Part shown: positions 43,001 through 50,112 of the stretch, piece by piece
Position numbering within the stretch: the stretch's first letter is position 1
How the letters are laid out: each line of letters opens with the position of its first letter
NCBI GenBank assembly: GCA_045807125.1
Contig: JBJMHZ010000052.1
Span: 1-64,000 of the forward strand
DNA from: JBJMHZ01 sp045807125
Lineage (GTDB): Bacteria; Actinomycetota; Actinomycetes; JAWWOL01
Length of the DNA stretch: 64,000 nt
Direction: 5' to 3'
Position numbers and translations under genes: made by a program
Notes under the pieces: model-generated
Told to the model about the DNA's origin: nothing
Seen by the model: the letters and a program-made list of their open reading frames with translations, nothing else
Databases searched by the model: none

Positions 43001-45493
43001 AAGCTCGACCACGATGCGCTGCCCGAGCCGGCAAGGGCGGCTCCCGGGACGGGCGAGGCGCCGCAGACCCCTACCCAGCAGGCGATCGCGGCGGTCTGGC
43101 AGGAGGTGCTGCGCCTGCCGGCGGTGGGCCTGGACGACGACTTCTTCGACCTCGGCGGGCACTCGCTGCTCGCGATCCGGGTGCTCGCCCGGCTGCGGGA
43201 CGCGGCGGCCATCACGGGGGTCGGCGTGATGGACCTGTTCCAGCATCCGACCGTGCGCCGGTTCGCCGAGCTCGTCGACGGCCCCGGCCCCGGCGACCGG
43301 CCGCTGCTGTACGAGCTGACGCGACCGGTCGAGCCGGCGCAGCGGGTCTGCTCGTACGTGTGCGTCCCGTACGGCGGCGGGCTCGCCTCGGTGTTCCAGC
43401 CGCTGGCCGACGCGATGCCGCGGGGGCACGCCCTGTGGTCGGTCGCGATCCCCGGTCACGACGTCGGGGCCGGTGACGAGGAGCTGTCGTTCGACGAGCT
43501 CGCCGAGCGGTGCGCGGCGGAGATCATGGACCGGGTCGACGGCCCGCTCGTGCTCTACGGCCACTGCGTCGGCGGTGCGCTGCTCGCCGGCATCGCCCGC
43601 CGGCTGGCGGCGCTCGGGCGCCCGATCGATGCCATCTACGCCGGCGGTGCGTTCCCGGTCGCCCGGCCAGGGGGGATCCTCGGCCGGCTGGTCGACTGGG
43701 TGGACGAGCGCGGGGCCGACCGCGGGTACGAGAACTTCCTGCGGTCCATCGGCGCCGAGCTGGCCGACCTCGACCCCGAGCAGGTCGACCGGTTCGTCCG
43801 CAACGTCCGGCAGGAGGCGGGCACCGGCGCCGAGATGTTCACCCGCTGGCTCGATCCCAAGGAGCAGCTCGAGGTGGCCGCGCCGGTCATCTCGGTGGTC
43901 GGCAGCCACGACGTGCTCACCGAGTACTACGAGGAGCGCTACCGGGAGTGGCGCTTCCTCGGCAGCACCGTGGCCCTGGTGGTGCTCGACGAGGCCGGCC
44001 ACTACTTCGTCAAGCACCGGGCGCAGGCACTGGCCGAGATCATCACCCGGGTCCACCGGCACCTGGACGACGAGCGCCCGCCCGAGGAGGCGACGAGCGG
44101 CTCCGGGTGGCGGCTGGCCGCCGTCGGCGGCGAGCCGGAGCAGGGCAGCGACGTCCAGCCCGGCGTCCGCCGGTTCCTGACGGTGGCCGCGGGCCAGCTG
44201 ATCTCGCTGACCGGCTCGGCGCTCACCCAGTGGGCCGTGCCGGTGTGGGTCTACCTGACCACCGGGTCGCTGCTGTGGTTCGGGCTGTCCGGCGTCATCG
44301 CGTACCTCCCCGCGCTGCTGGCGCTGCCGGTCGCCGGTGCCGTCGCGGACCGCTTCGACCGCCGCCGGGTGCTGATGGCGGCGTGCGTGGCGGCCCCGTC
44401 GGTCGAAGTGGTGCTCGTGCTGCTGCTGTGGACCGGGCATCGCGGGCTCGTCCCGGTCTACCTGCTGGTGTCCGTCCTCGGCGCCGTGTCGGTGTTCCAG
44501 CGCATCACCTACCTGGCCGCGATCCCCCAGGTGATGCCGAAGCGGTACCTGGGCCACGCCAACGGCATCGCGCAGATGACCAACGGCCTGTCCGCGCTGA
44601 CGGTGCCGCTGCTGGCGGCCGGCCTGCTCGCCGCGATCGGGCTCGCCGGCATCCTGATGGTCGACATCGTGAGCTACGCCTTCGCGCTCGCCGTGCTGGC
44701 CGCCGTGCGGTTCCCGCGGCTCTTGGGGCGGGTGCGGCGGGAGCCGTTCCTCGCCGAGCTGGTGGGCGGCGTCCGGATGTCGTGGGCCGACCGCGGGTTC
44801 CGGGCGATGCTGGTGTTCTTCGCGCTGTACAACCTGTGCCTGGCCACCCTGCTGCTCGTGCCGCCGCTGGTGCTCGCCTTCGGCACCATGGCCGACGTCG
44901 GCCGGGTGGCGTTCGCGGAGGCAGCCGGCACGGTCCTCGGCGGGCTGGTGATCGCGGTGTGGGGTGGCCCCACCCGGCGCCGCATGCCGGCGATCATCGG
45001 CATCGCCTTCGGGGTCGCCGCCAGCCTGGTGCTGAGCGGCCTGCGCCCTGACCTGGTTCTGGTCACCGCCGGCAGCTTCGGCGTCGGCCTCGGGCTGGGC
45101 CTGCACAACGGGATCTACCTGTCGATCATCCAGGTCAAGGTGCCCCAGCGCTACCACGGCCGGGTGCTGGCCACCATCCAGACGCTGACGTGGGCGACGC
45201 TGCCGCTGGGCTTCGCCGTCCTGGTGCCGGCCAGCGGCGCGGTCCTGGAGCCGATGCTCGCCCCCGGCGGCGCGCTGGCCGGGACCGTCGGCGCGGTCAT
45301 CGGCACCGGTCCTGGGCGCGGGCTCGGCTTCGCGATGGTCGTGGCCGGCGTCGCGCTGGCGCTGGTGTCGCTGGCCGCGCTGCGGGTGCGGCGGCTGCGC
45401 CGGCTGGACATCGAGACGCCCGACGCGCCGCCCGACGGCGTCCCCTGGTCACCCGGTGACGGCCGGGACCGGGTCGCGGATCTGCAGGCGTAG
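40091..45493 (+). CDS. NRPS termination protein fused to an exporter: C-A-T-TE-MFS
   Basis: GTG 40091, coupled to the PKS stop; 1800 aa. Domains: condensation (1-460; HHAVVDG, His166-His167); adenylation (480-980; YTSGSTGRPKG, YGPTEAA, NGKLDHD), whose pocket residues read D-V-W-H-V-S-L-V-D-K, a serine-type code; a carrier with Ser1025; and a thioesterase (about 1080-1330) with GHCVGG, making Cys1159 the nucleophile instead of Ser, and a terminal GHYFVKH His. From about 1360 a 12-helix MFS transporter begins (GQLISLTGSALTQWAVPVWVY; ADRFDRRRV loop). Synthesis, release and export are thus on one chain. The Cys-type TE and terminal Ser would fit strained-ring release such as a beta-lactone (inference). 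Confidence 0.9.
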   Translation: MTDVESHAPGTAADAAPGTAADAAADAVFTVPASYAQERVWFTAQLSAGRPLFNVMDGIALPAGADAGVARAALELVVARHETLRTALRLADGQLLQDVHPTVPVELAVTDLGDLPEAERQRRRAEVIAELTGLDLPMDQLPLWRARLLRLAAGAPGTWELMVVAHHAVVDGTALLNLRAEIVEACAALVAGRPPELPELAVQYADFSVWEREQLETGRLAELLDHWRGVLAGMPPVHALPTDRPRPAVRAFAGADARRSLPDEALAALPALTREASASPVMVLLAAFAATLHRLGAGDDIVVGLPVAGRERPELQPLLGMFVNMLVLRIDVSGDPSFLELVRRVRQALLDAWEHQDMPFQKLVEALAPRREPGVPPLYQITFNYLPTGRGEAFGVAADDLALEVAGGEVRLEHDTALFDAGTAERMVDRYVRLLAAAVAEPATRVGDLPVLDPAEREQVVAGWNATDVPLPATTLAELLAEQATRTPSAVAVDDGATSLTYAQLDAAADAVAQELVRHGAGPETVVAVHAPRSTRLVVALLGVLKAGAAYLPLDPDYPAQRLAFMLADAGAALVLADELPAGIDVPGTVLPLTGGGGTGERRPVRPATPGNAAYVIYTSGSTGRPKGVVNAHAGIVNRLDWMQRAFSLGPDDVVLHKTPIGFDVSVWELFWPLITGARLVLARPGGHRDPDHLRELIERHAVTTVHFVPSMLEAFLATAGSPGSAGLAGCRTLRRIVCSGEELPLDLARRCASLLPGAALHNLYGPTEAAVDVTAWACTPAALAGVSRVPIGGPISGVRTYVLDRALRPVPIGVAGQLHLGGVQVARGYHGRPALTAERFLPDPFGPPGGRLYATGDLARWRPDGTLEFLGRADDQVKLRGLRIEPGEIAAVLREQPGVRAAAVVVRGASPGDRRLVAYLVPDGAAPDGASPDGVDLTTIREALRRRLPEHMVPAAFVTLDALPLSPNGKLDHDALPEPARAAPGTGEAPQTPTQQAIAAVWQEVLRLPAVGLDDDFFDLGGHSLLAIRVLARLRDAAAITGVGVMDLFQHPTVRRFAELVDGPGPGDRPLLYELTRPVEPAQRVCSYVCVPYGGGLASVFQPLADAMPRGHALWSVAIPGHDVGAGDEELSFDELAERCAAEIMDRVDGPLVLYGHCVGGALLAGIARRLAALGRPIDAIYAGGAFPVARPGGILGRLVDWVDERGADRGYENFLRSIGAELADLDPEQVDRFVRNVRQEAGTGAEMFTRWLDPKEQLEVAAPVISVVGSHDVLTEYYEERYREWRFLGSTVALVVLDEAGHYFVKHRAQALAEIITRVHRHLDDERPPEEATSGSGWRLAAVGGEPEQGSDVQPGVRRFLTVAAGQLISLTGSALTQWAVPVWVYLTTGSLLWFGLSGVIAYLPALLALPVAGAVADRFDRRRVLMAACVAAPSVEVVLVLLLWTGHRGLVPVYLLVSVLGAVSVFQRITYLAAIPQVMPKRYLGHANGIAQMTNGLSALTVPLLAAGLLAAIGLAGILMVDIVSYAFALAVLAAVRFPRLLGRVRREPFLAELVGGVRMSWADRGFRAMLVFFALYNLCLATLLLVPPLVLAFGTMADVGRVAFAEAAGTVLGGLVIAVWGGPTRRRMPAIIGIAFGVAASLVLSGLRPDLVLVTAGSFGVGLGLGLHNGIYLSIIQVKVPQRYHGRVLATIQTLTWATLPLGFAVLVPASGAVLEPMLAPGGALAGTVGAVIGTGPGRGLGFAMVVAGVALALVSLAALRVRRLRRLDIETPDAPPDGVPWSPGDGRDRVADLQA

Positions 45494-47797
45494 CTCGCTG
45501 GCGTACCGGCGGCCGGCGGCGTCGACCAGCCACGCGTCCTCCGGCCCGGGCAGCAGCTCGGTCACGGTCAGCGTCGCGCCGGGACCGCCCTTGGCCAGCG
45601 CGCCGCGCAGCATGGTGCACAGCAGCCTGGCGGAGAGCGGGCTGGTCAGGTCGACGAAGAACGGCTTGAGCTCGGTGTCGACCCGGACGAACACGCGGTC
45701 GGGCATGCCGAGGCTCGCCCGCCAGCGGCGGACCGCCAGGTAGCGGTCGCGCTCGCCGGTCACGTCGGCCAGCCCGGTGGCGCCGACCGTGGTGCGCCAG
45801 GTCTCGCGGACCAGCACCAGGCCGTCGACCCAGATCCGCGGCGTGCACCCGGCCGTGCCGGCGAGCTTCCAGGTGTCGAAGGTCTGGTGGTCGAACAGGT
45901 ACGCGAACATCTCGACCAGCGGCCATTGCCGGCCGTCGTCCGCGCGCACCCGCAGGCCGGTCGGGCCGGGACCGACGGTGAGGGCGGTGATCGGCACGTG
46001 CCGCTCGGGATGGGCGCCGGGAGCGGGCACGAAGCCGAGCTGGACGTCGTGCGGGCCGTGCATCCACTCCGCGTTCCTGGCGCAGTGGCGCGGCCAGTCC
46101 GGCGGCACCAGCAGCCGTACCCGCCCGTGCGGCAGGTCGGCGGCCAGGCCCGCGCGCAGCGCTTCCTGGTCGGGGTGCCCGATGGCGAAGAAGTGGCTGT
46201 CGAACGCCGGGAGCCCGATGTGCAGCTCGCCGAGCACCACCACGTACTCGCCGCGCTCCAGCGCCGCCCGGTCGGGCGCGCACAGATGCAGGTCGGGGCT
46301 GTGGATCCGGCCGTGGGCCCAGCCGGGCGCATCGGCGGAGAAGGCCTTCGCCACCCGCTCGGTCAGCTCGGCGGCGGTGAAGCGCAGCTCGCGGGTGCCG
46401 GGCGGCACGTCGGCCAGCCCGAGCACCTCGCCCCAGCGCCGGACGAAGTCGGCCGTCACGCCGGCGGCGGGCGAGCGGTCGCCGAAGGCCTCCCCGAAGA
46501 CCAGGCCCTGCGCGACGAACCAGAGATCGGCGAACGGCACCTCGGCCGACCCGCCGTCGGCCGCGAGGTCCTCGTGCAGCTCGGCCAGCGCGCCGGCATA
46601 CGCGTCGGCGACGGCCGCGGTCAGCCAGCGGGCCGAGCGCAGGAGCGGCTCCAGCGGGGCGAGCCGGGCCAGCACGTCGCCGCCGAACGCGATGTCCAGG
46701 TCGCGGACGGTGTCGAGGTGGCACAGGGTGCGTCCGGCGTAGGTCTGGCCGGGGCGCTGCCGTGGCTCCCGCCCGGTCAGCTCGACGAACCGCTGCTCCA
46801 GCGCGGCCATCGCGCCGGCCAGCTCGTCGGGGTCGGTGGCCGCGCTCGCCATGGCCGCCGCGTCCCGCAGCGCGCACAGGCCGTCGAGCTCGGCGAGGGC
46901 CTGGTCGCGGGCCGGCGGGTCGTCGACCTCGCGCAGCTGCGCCCGCAGGGCGTCCTCGGCGGTCAGGTCCATCGGCAGGTCGAAACCGATCCGCAGCACG
47001 CCGCGGTCGGCCAGCTCGGCCAGCTGGGCGTGCACGTCGGCGGCCCGCCGGAAGCCACCGGCCGGGTCCGCCGCCAGCGCGGCGGCGAGGTCGGCTGCCC
47101 GGTGCCGGCCGCCGGCCAGGGCCAGCAGCGCGGCGGTGGGAGCGGCGACCCGCTGCGGCGGCTCCCCCGGCACCAGCAGCTCCCGGCCGCGCAGCGTCAC
47201 GTGCGGCTGCAGCCGGACCGGCAGCCAGGGCCGGACCCGCGGGTCGGCGGCGATGCGGTCGCCGAGCGCCGCGAGCGCCCACCACTCGAAGAACGCGCGC
47301 GCGGCGCGGACCAGCCCTGGGCCGGGGCCGCCGGTGACCACCTCGCCGGCCCCGCTCTCGTCGCCGAGCGTCGTCCAGCACATCGGCCCGAAGAACCCGA
47401 TGGTGTCGTTCTTGAGGCAGTACCGCTGCCAGTACTTGGCGACGATGTCCTCGCGGCGGCGGCGCCGCTCGGTGCGCGGCGCGTCCGGCCCGTCGCGGAG
47501 GACGCCGGCCACCGAGCTGAGCGCTCCCGGGTTCTGCCAGGCGAGGGCGCACCGAAAGGCCGGGTCGGCGGCGGTCTCGTGCACCGCGGCCGCGAGCGCC
47601 CGCAGGCCGGCGTCGAAGGCCCGCGTCAGCTCCGCCGCGTCGGCCTCGCCGGCGAGGAACCGGTCGGCGACCCCGGCCAGCTCCGGGTTCGCGAAGCGGG
47701 CCATCCCGTCCGCCGGGAAGCCGGCCGAGCGCAGCACCGCCGAGCGCCACGCGTGCCAGCCGGTCCCCGGCAGTGCGATCAGGTGCTCATCGGCCAC
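45449..47797 (-). CDS. LanB-like lantibiotic dehydratase-family protein (copy 2)
   Basis: GTG 47797 is chosen (782 aa) because a TACGAT -10 box lies 6 nt upstream, indicating a leaderless start, and because it aligns with copy 1 from WRSAVLRSAGFPADGM onward. Shared blocks are YWQRYCLKNDTIGFFGPMCW, RQRPGQTYAGRTLCHLDT, HGRIHSPDLHL, VDGLVLVRETWR and RRWRASLGMPDRVFVRV. The two copies are clearly homologous but diverged, so they may act on different positions. The 3' end overlaps the end of the MFS fusion gene by 45 bp tail-to-tail. No RiPP precursor is seen nearby. Confidence 0.75.
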   Translation of the reverse strand: MADEHLIALPGTGWHAWRSAVLRSAGFPADGMARFANPELAGVADRFLAGEADAAELTRAFDAGLRALAAAVHETAADPAFRCALAWQNPGALSSVAGVLRDGPDAPRTERRRRREDIVAKYWQRYCLKNDTIGFFGPMCWTTLGDESGAGEVVTGGPGPGLVRAARAFFEWWALAALGDRIAADPRVRPWLPVRLQPHVTLRGRELLVPGEPPQRVAAPTAALLALAGGRHRAADLAAALAADPAGGFRRAADVHAQLAELADRGVLRIGFDLPMDLTAEDALRAQLREVDDPPARDQALAELDGLCALRDAAAMASAATDPDELAGAMAALEQRFVELTGREPRQRPGQTYAGRTLCHLDTVRDLDIAFGGDVLARLAPLEPLLRSARWLTAAVADAYAGALAELHEDLAADGGSAEVPFADLWFVAQGLVFGEAFGDRSPAAGVTADFVRRWGEVLGLADVPPGTRELRFTAAELTERVAKAFSADAPGWAHGRIHSPDLHLCAPDRAALERGEYVVVLGELHIGLPAFDSHFFAIGHPDQEALRAGLAADLPHGRVRLLVPPDWPRHCARNAEWMHGPHDVQLGFVPAPGAHPERHVPITALTVGPGPTGLRVRADDGRQWPLVEMFAYLFDHQTFDTWKLAGTAGCTPRIWVDGLVLVRETWRTTVGATGLADVTGERDRYLAVRRWRASLGMPDRVFVRVDTELKPFFVDLTSPLSARLLCTMLRGALAKGGPGATLTVTELLPGPEDAWLVDAAGRRYASELRLQIRDPVPAVTG

Positions 47798-47803
47798 CGG
47801 CTC

Positions 47804-47809
47804 ATCGTA
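47804..47809 (-). promoter_or_regulatory. -10 box of leaderless LanB-like gene
   Basis: TACGAT on the minus strand, 6 nt before GTG 47797. On the opposite strand TAGCGT (47819-47824) could serve the divergent KAS III-like gene, so the 70-bp gap at 47798-47867 is probably a two-way promoter. Confidence 0.5.
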
Positions 47810-47867
47810 GGTGCAGGTAGCGTGTGACGGCGGGGTGGCGAAGGCAGGCGGGCGGGGGCGATCAGCG

Positions 47868-48890
47868 ATGACCTTCGGACTGGTGTCGTTCGGCGAGGCG
47901 CTGGGGGAACCGGCACTGGTGGCCGACGTGGTCGCCGAGCACACCGACGACGTCTCCCGGGTCATCGACCTCGGCTACCGGCGGGTGCACCGCGCCCCGC
48001 CGCAGGTCGGCATCACCGACCTCGCGGCCCTGGCCGGCCGCGACGCGCTGGCCGCCGCCGACGTGCGGCCGGCCGACGTCGACCTCGTCGTGCTGGCGGT
48101 CACCGACATCGTCGAGCACCTCTACTGGGACGCCTCGGCCGAGCTGGCGCACCGGCTCGGCGCGACCAGGGCCGAGACCGTCCTGCTCACCCAGGCCTGC
48201 ACCACCGGCGTGGTCTGCCTGGACGCGGTGGCCGGCAAGCTCGCCACCCATCCCGACTACCGGACCGCGCTGGTCGTCGCCGCCAACCGCACCTGCGAGG
48301 CGTACTGGAACCGGATGGACGTCCAGCCGATGGTGTTCTCCGACGGTGCGGTCGCCGCCGTGGCCCGTCGCGACCACCCGCGGCTGCGCTGGCTGGCCAC
48401 CGAGGTGACGACCGACGGGCGCTACGCCGACTTCTACCGGCTCGACGTCGGTGGCGCCGCCAACCCGTTCCAGGCCCGGCCGGGCGCGGTCGACGAGCCG
48501 CCGCGCGTGCGGGACGTGTGGAGCGTCATGGAGCACTTCGACTTCGACGCCGAGCAGTTCGCCGAGTTCGGCCGCTACCTCGACGAGCAGGCCGTGCGCA
48601 CCGCGGAGCTGGCGTGCCGGCGGGCCGGCACCAAGCCGTCGGAGCTGGCCCGGCTGATCCTGCTCAACGACAACGCCAGGGCGATGGCGGCCACGGCCGC
48701 GGCGTTCGGCGTCCCGCTGTCGCGCACCAACCACGAGCTGGCCGTCGAGCTCGGCCACCTCGGCGCTGCCGACCAACTACTCTGCCTGAACCGCCACCTC
48801 GCGGCGGGCGAGCTGGCGCCGGGCGACCAGGTCGCACTGATCTCGATGGGACGCGGCATGCACTGGGCCTGCACCCTGATCGAGGCGTGA
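47868..48890 (+). CDS. KAS III-like (FabH-type) acyltransferase
   Basis: ATG 47868 after gggggcg gives 340 aa. A thiolase fold is recognised from DLVVLAVTDIVEHLYWDASAE and the nucleophile motif TQACTTGVVCLDAV. The FabH His motif (PHQAN) is replaced by LLNDN, and the Asn motif (GNTSAA) by GHLGAA. Condensing FabH enzymes need Cys-His-Asn. A Cys with a relocated His is typical of KAS III-like enzymes that only transfer acyl groups, as described for CerJ/ChlB3-type proteins. With the ACP 39 nt downstream and the dehydrogenase genes, it probably moves the acyl unit built on that ACP. Confidence 0.75.
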   Translation: MTFGLVSFGEALGEPALVADVVAEHTDDVSRVIDLGYRRVHRAPPQVGITDLAALAGRDALAAADVRPADVDLVVLAVTDIVEHLYWDASAELAHRLGATRAETVLLTQACTTGVVCLDAVAGKLATHPDYRTALVVAANRTCEAYWNRMDVQPMVFSDGAVAAVARRDHPRLRWLATEVTTDGRYADFYRLDVGGAANPFQARPGAVDEPPRVRDVWSVMEHFDFDAEQFAEFGRYLDEQAVRTAELACRRAGTKPSELARLILLNDNARAMAATAAAFGVPLSRTNHELAVELGHLGAADQLLCLNRHLAAGELAPGDQVALISMGRGMHWACTLIEA

Positions 48891-48929
48891 CCGATGGCAG
48901 CGGGGGCGCCGTCAGCGGAGGGGGAGACG

Positions 48930-49163
48930 ATGCCCAGCCGGCTGCTGCAGCTCGTCGCCGACGTGCTGGAGCTGCCGGTCGCCGAGATCGGCCCTGGCAC
49001 CGGCCCGGCGACGACGGGGCAGTGGGTCAGCCTGCGGCACCTGCAGATCGTGGCGAAGGTCGAGGAGGCCTACGACGTCTCGATCACCGCGCGGGAGATC
49101 CGCCGCATCAGATCGGTCGGTGACCTGCACGACCTCCTGCGCGCGCGGGGCGTCGGGGAGTGA
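48930..49163 (+). CDS. Discrete acyl carrier protein
   Basis: ATG 48930 (77 aa) is preferred to ATG 48894 because ggagggggag lies 4 nt upstream. It has helical ACP character, with helix I LLQLVADVLELPVAEI and the phosphopantetheine site in QWVSLRHLQIV, where Ser replaces the usual D-S-L context (V-S-L). Helix II-III (VEEAYDVSITAREI) and the final helix follow. It probably carries the acyl unit produced by the lipoyl-dependent complex encoded next. Confidence 0.8.
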   Translation: MPSRLLQLVADVLELPVAEIGPGTGPATTGQWVSLRHLQIVAKVEEAYDVSITAREIRRIRSVGDLHDLLRARGVGE

Positions 49164-49170
49164 GGGTCCC

Positions 49171-50112
49171 ATGACGACCGAGGCCCAGCTCCCGGCGGAG
49201 GTCGGCGAGGACGACCGGCGGCCGTCGTCGCTCGGCGACGACGACCTCGGCCTGGCGCTGCTGATCCGCCGGTTCGAGGAGCGGTTGCTGGAGCTGTTCG
49301 CCGCCGGCGAGGTGAGCGGCACCACGCACACCTGCCTCGGCCAGGAGCACGTGCCGGTGGCGCTGGCGCCGCTCCTGACCGGCGACTTCGTGCTCAGCAA
49401 CCATCGCGGCCACGGGCACTACCTGGCCCACTGCCGCGACCCGGAAGGGCTGCTGGCCGAGCTGATGGGCCGCGAGGGCGGGGTCTGCCACGGGGTCGGC
49501 GGCAGCCAGCACCTGCGGACCGAGCGGTTCCTCTCCACGGGCGTGCAGGGCGAGAGCCTGCCGGTCGCGGTCGGGGTGGGCCTGCACCACAAGCGCGCGG
49601 CGACGGGCCGGATCGTGGCTGCGTACATCGGCGACGGCACGTGGGGCGAGGGCGCCGTGTACGAGGCGCTGAACATGGCCCAGCTCTGGCGGGTGCCGCT
49701 GCTCGTGGTCGTCGAGCACAACGGCATCGCCCAGACCACGCCGACCGACCGGCAGCTGGCCGGCGGCATCGCGGCCCGCGCCGCCGCGTTCGGCATCACC
49801 GTCACCGAGTCCGCCTCCACCGACATCGAGGAGATCCGGGCCATGGCGGCACCGCACGTGGCCCGCGTCCGGGCCACCGCGGCGCCGCACGTGCTGCTGC
49901 TGCGCACCGCCCGCCTCGGACCGCACAGCAAGGGCGACGACACCCGGCCGGCGGACGAGGTGGACCGGCTGCGCCGCGGCGACTGGCTGGCCCGGTACGC
50001 CCGCTGGTTCCCGGCCCAGTACGAGGCGGCCGACGCGGTGGCCAGGCAGCGGATCGCCGAGCTCGTCGCCACGGTCGCCGCGCGGCCACGCAGCAGCGGG
50101 AGCCGGGCATGA
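49171..50112 (+). CDS. 2-oxoacid dehydrogenase / C2-transferase E1 alpha-like subunit
   Basis: A 313-aa protein from ATG 49171, 8 nt after the ACP gene. It follows the E1-alpha family: RRFEERLLELFAAGEVSG, CLGQEHVPVAL, SNHRGHGHYLAH, GGSQHL, and the thiamine-diphosphate motif GDGTWGEGAVYEALNMAQ from residue 154. The E1 heterotetramer decarboxylates a 2-oxoacid or, in natural-product variants, cleaves a ketose to a hydroxyethyl-type unit on thiamine diphosphate. Its beta partner is fused in the next gene (ATGA overlap). Confidence 0.85.
   Translation: MTTEAQLPAEVGEDDRRPSSLGDDDLGLALLIRRFEERLLELFAAGEVSGTTHTCLGQEHVPVALAPLLTGDFVLSNHRGHGHYLAHCRDPEGLLAELMGREGGVCHGVGGSQHLRTERFLSTGVQGESLPVAVGVGLHHKRAATGRIVAAYIGDGTWGEGAVYEALNMAQLWRVPLLVVVEHNGIAQTTPTDRQLAGGIAARAAAFGITVTESASTDIEEIRAMAAPHVARVRATAAPHVLLLRTARLGPHSKGDDTRPADEVDRLRRGDWLARYARWFPAQYEAADAVARQRIAELVATVAARPRSSGSRA

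Noticed and set aside
33040..47797. Interpretation of the LanB-like genes as a lanthipeptide or thiopeptide cluster
   Set aside because: No short Ser/Thr/Cys-rich precursor, no LanC cyclase and no RiPP protease were found; the surrounding genes are NRPS/PKS.
47798..47965. N-terminal extension of the second LanB-like protein
   Set aside because: It has no similarity to copy 1 and would run through the divergent promoter. A leaderless GTG at 47797 explains the start.
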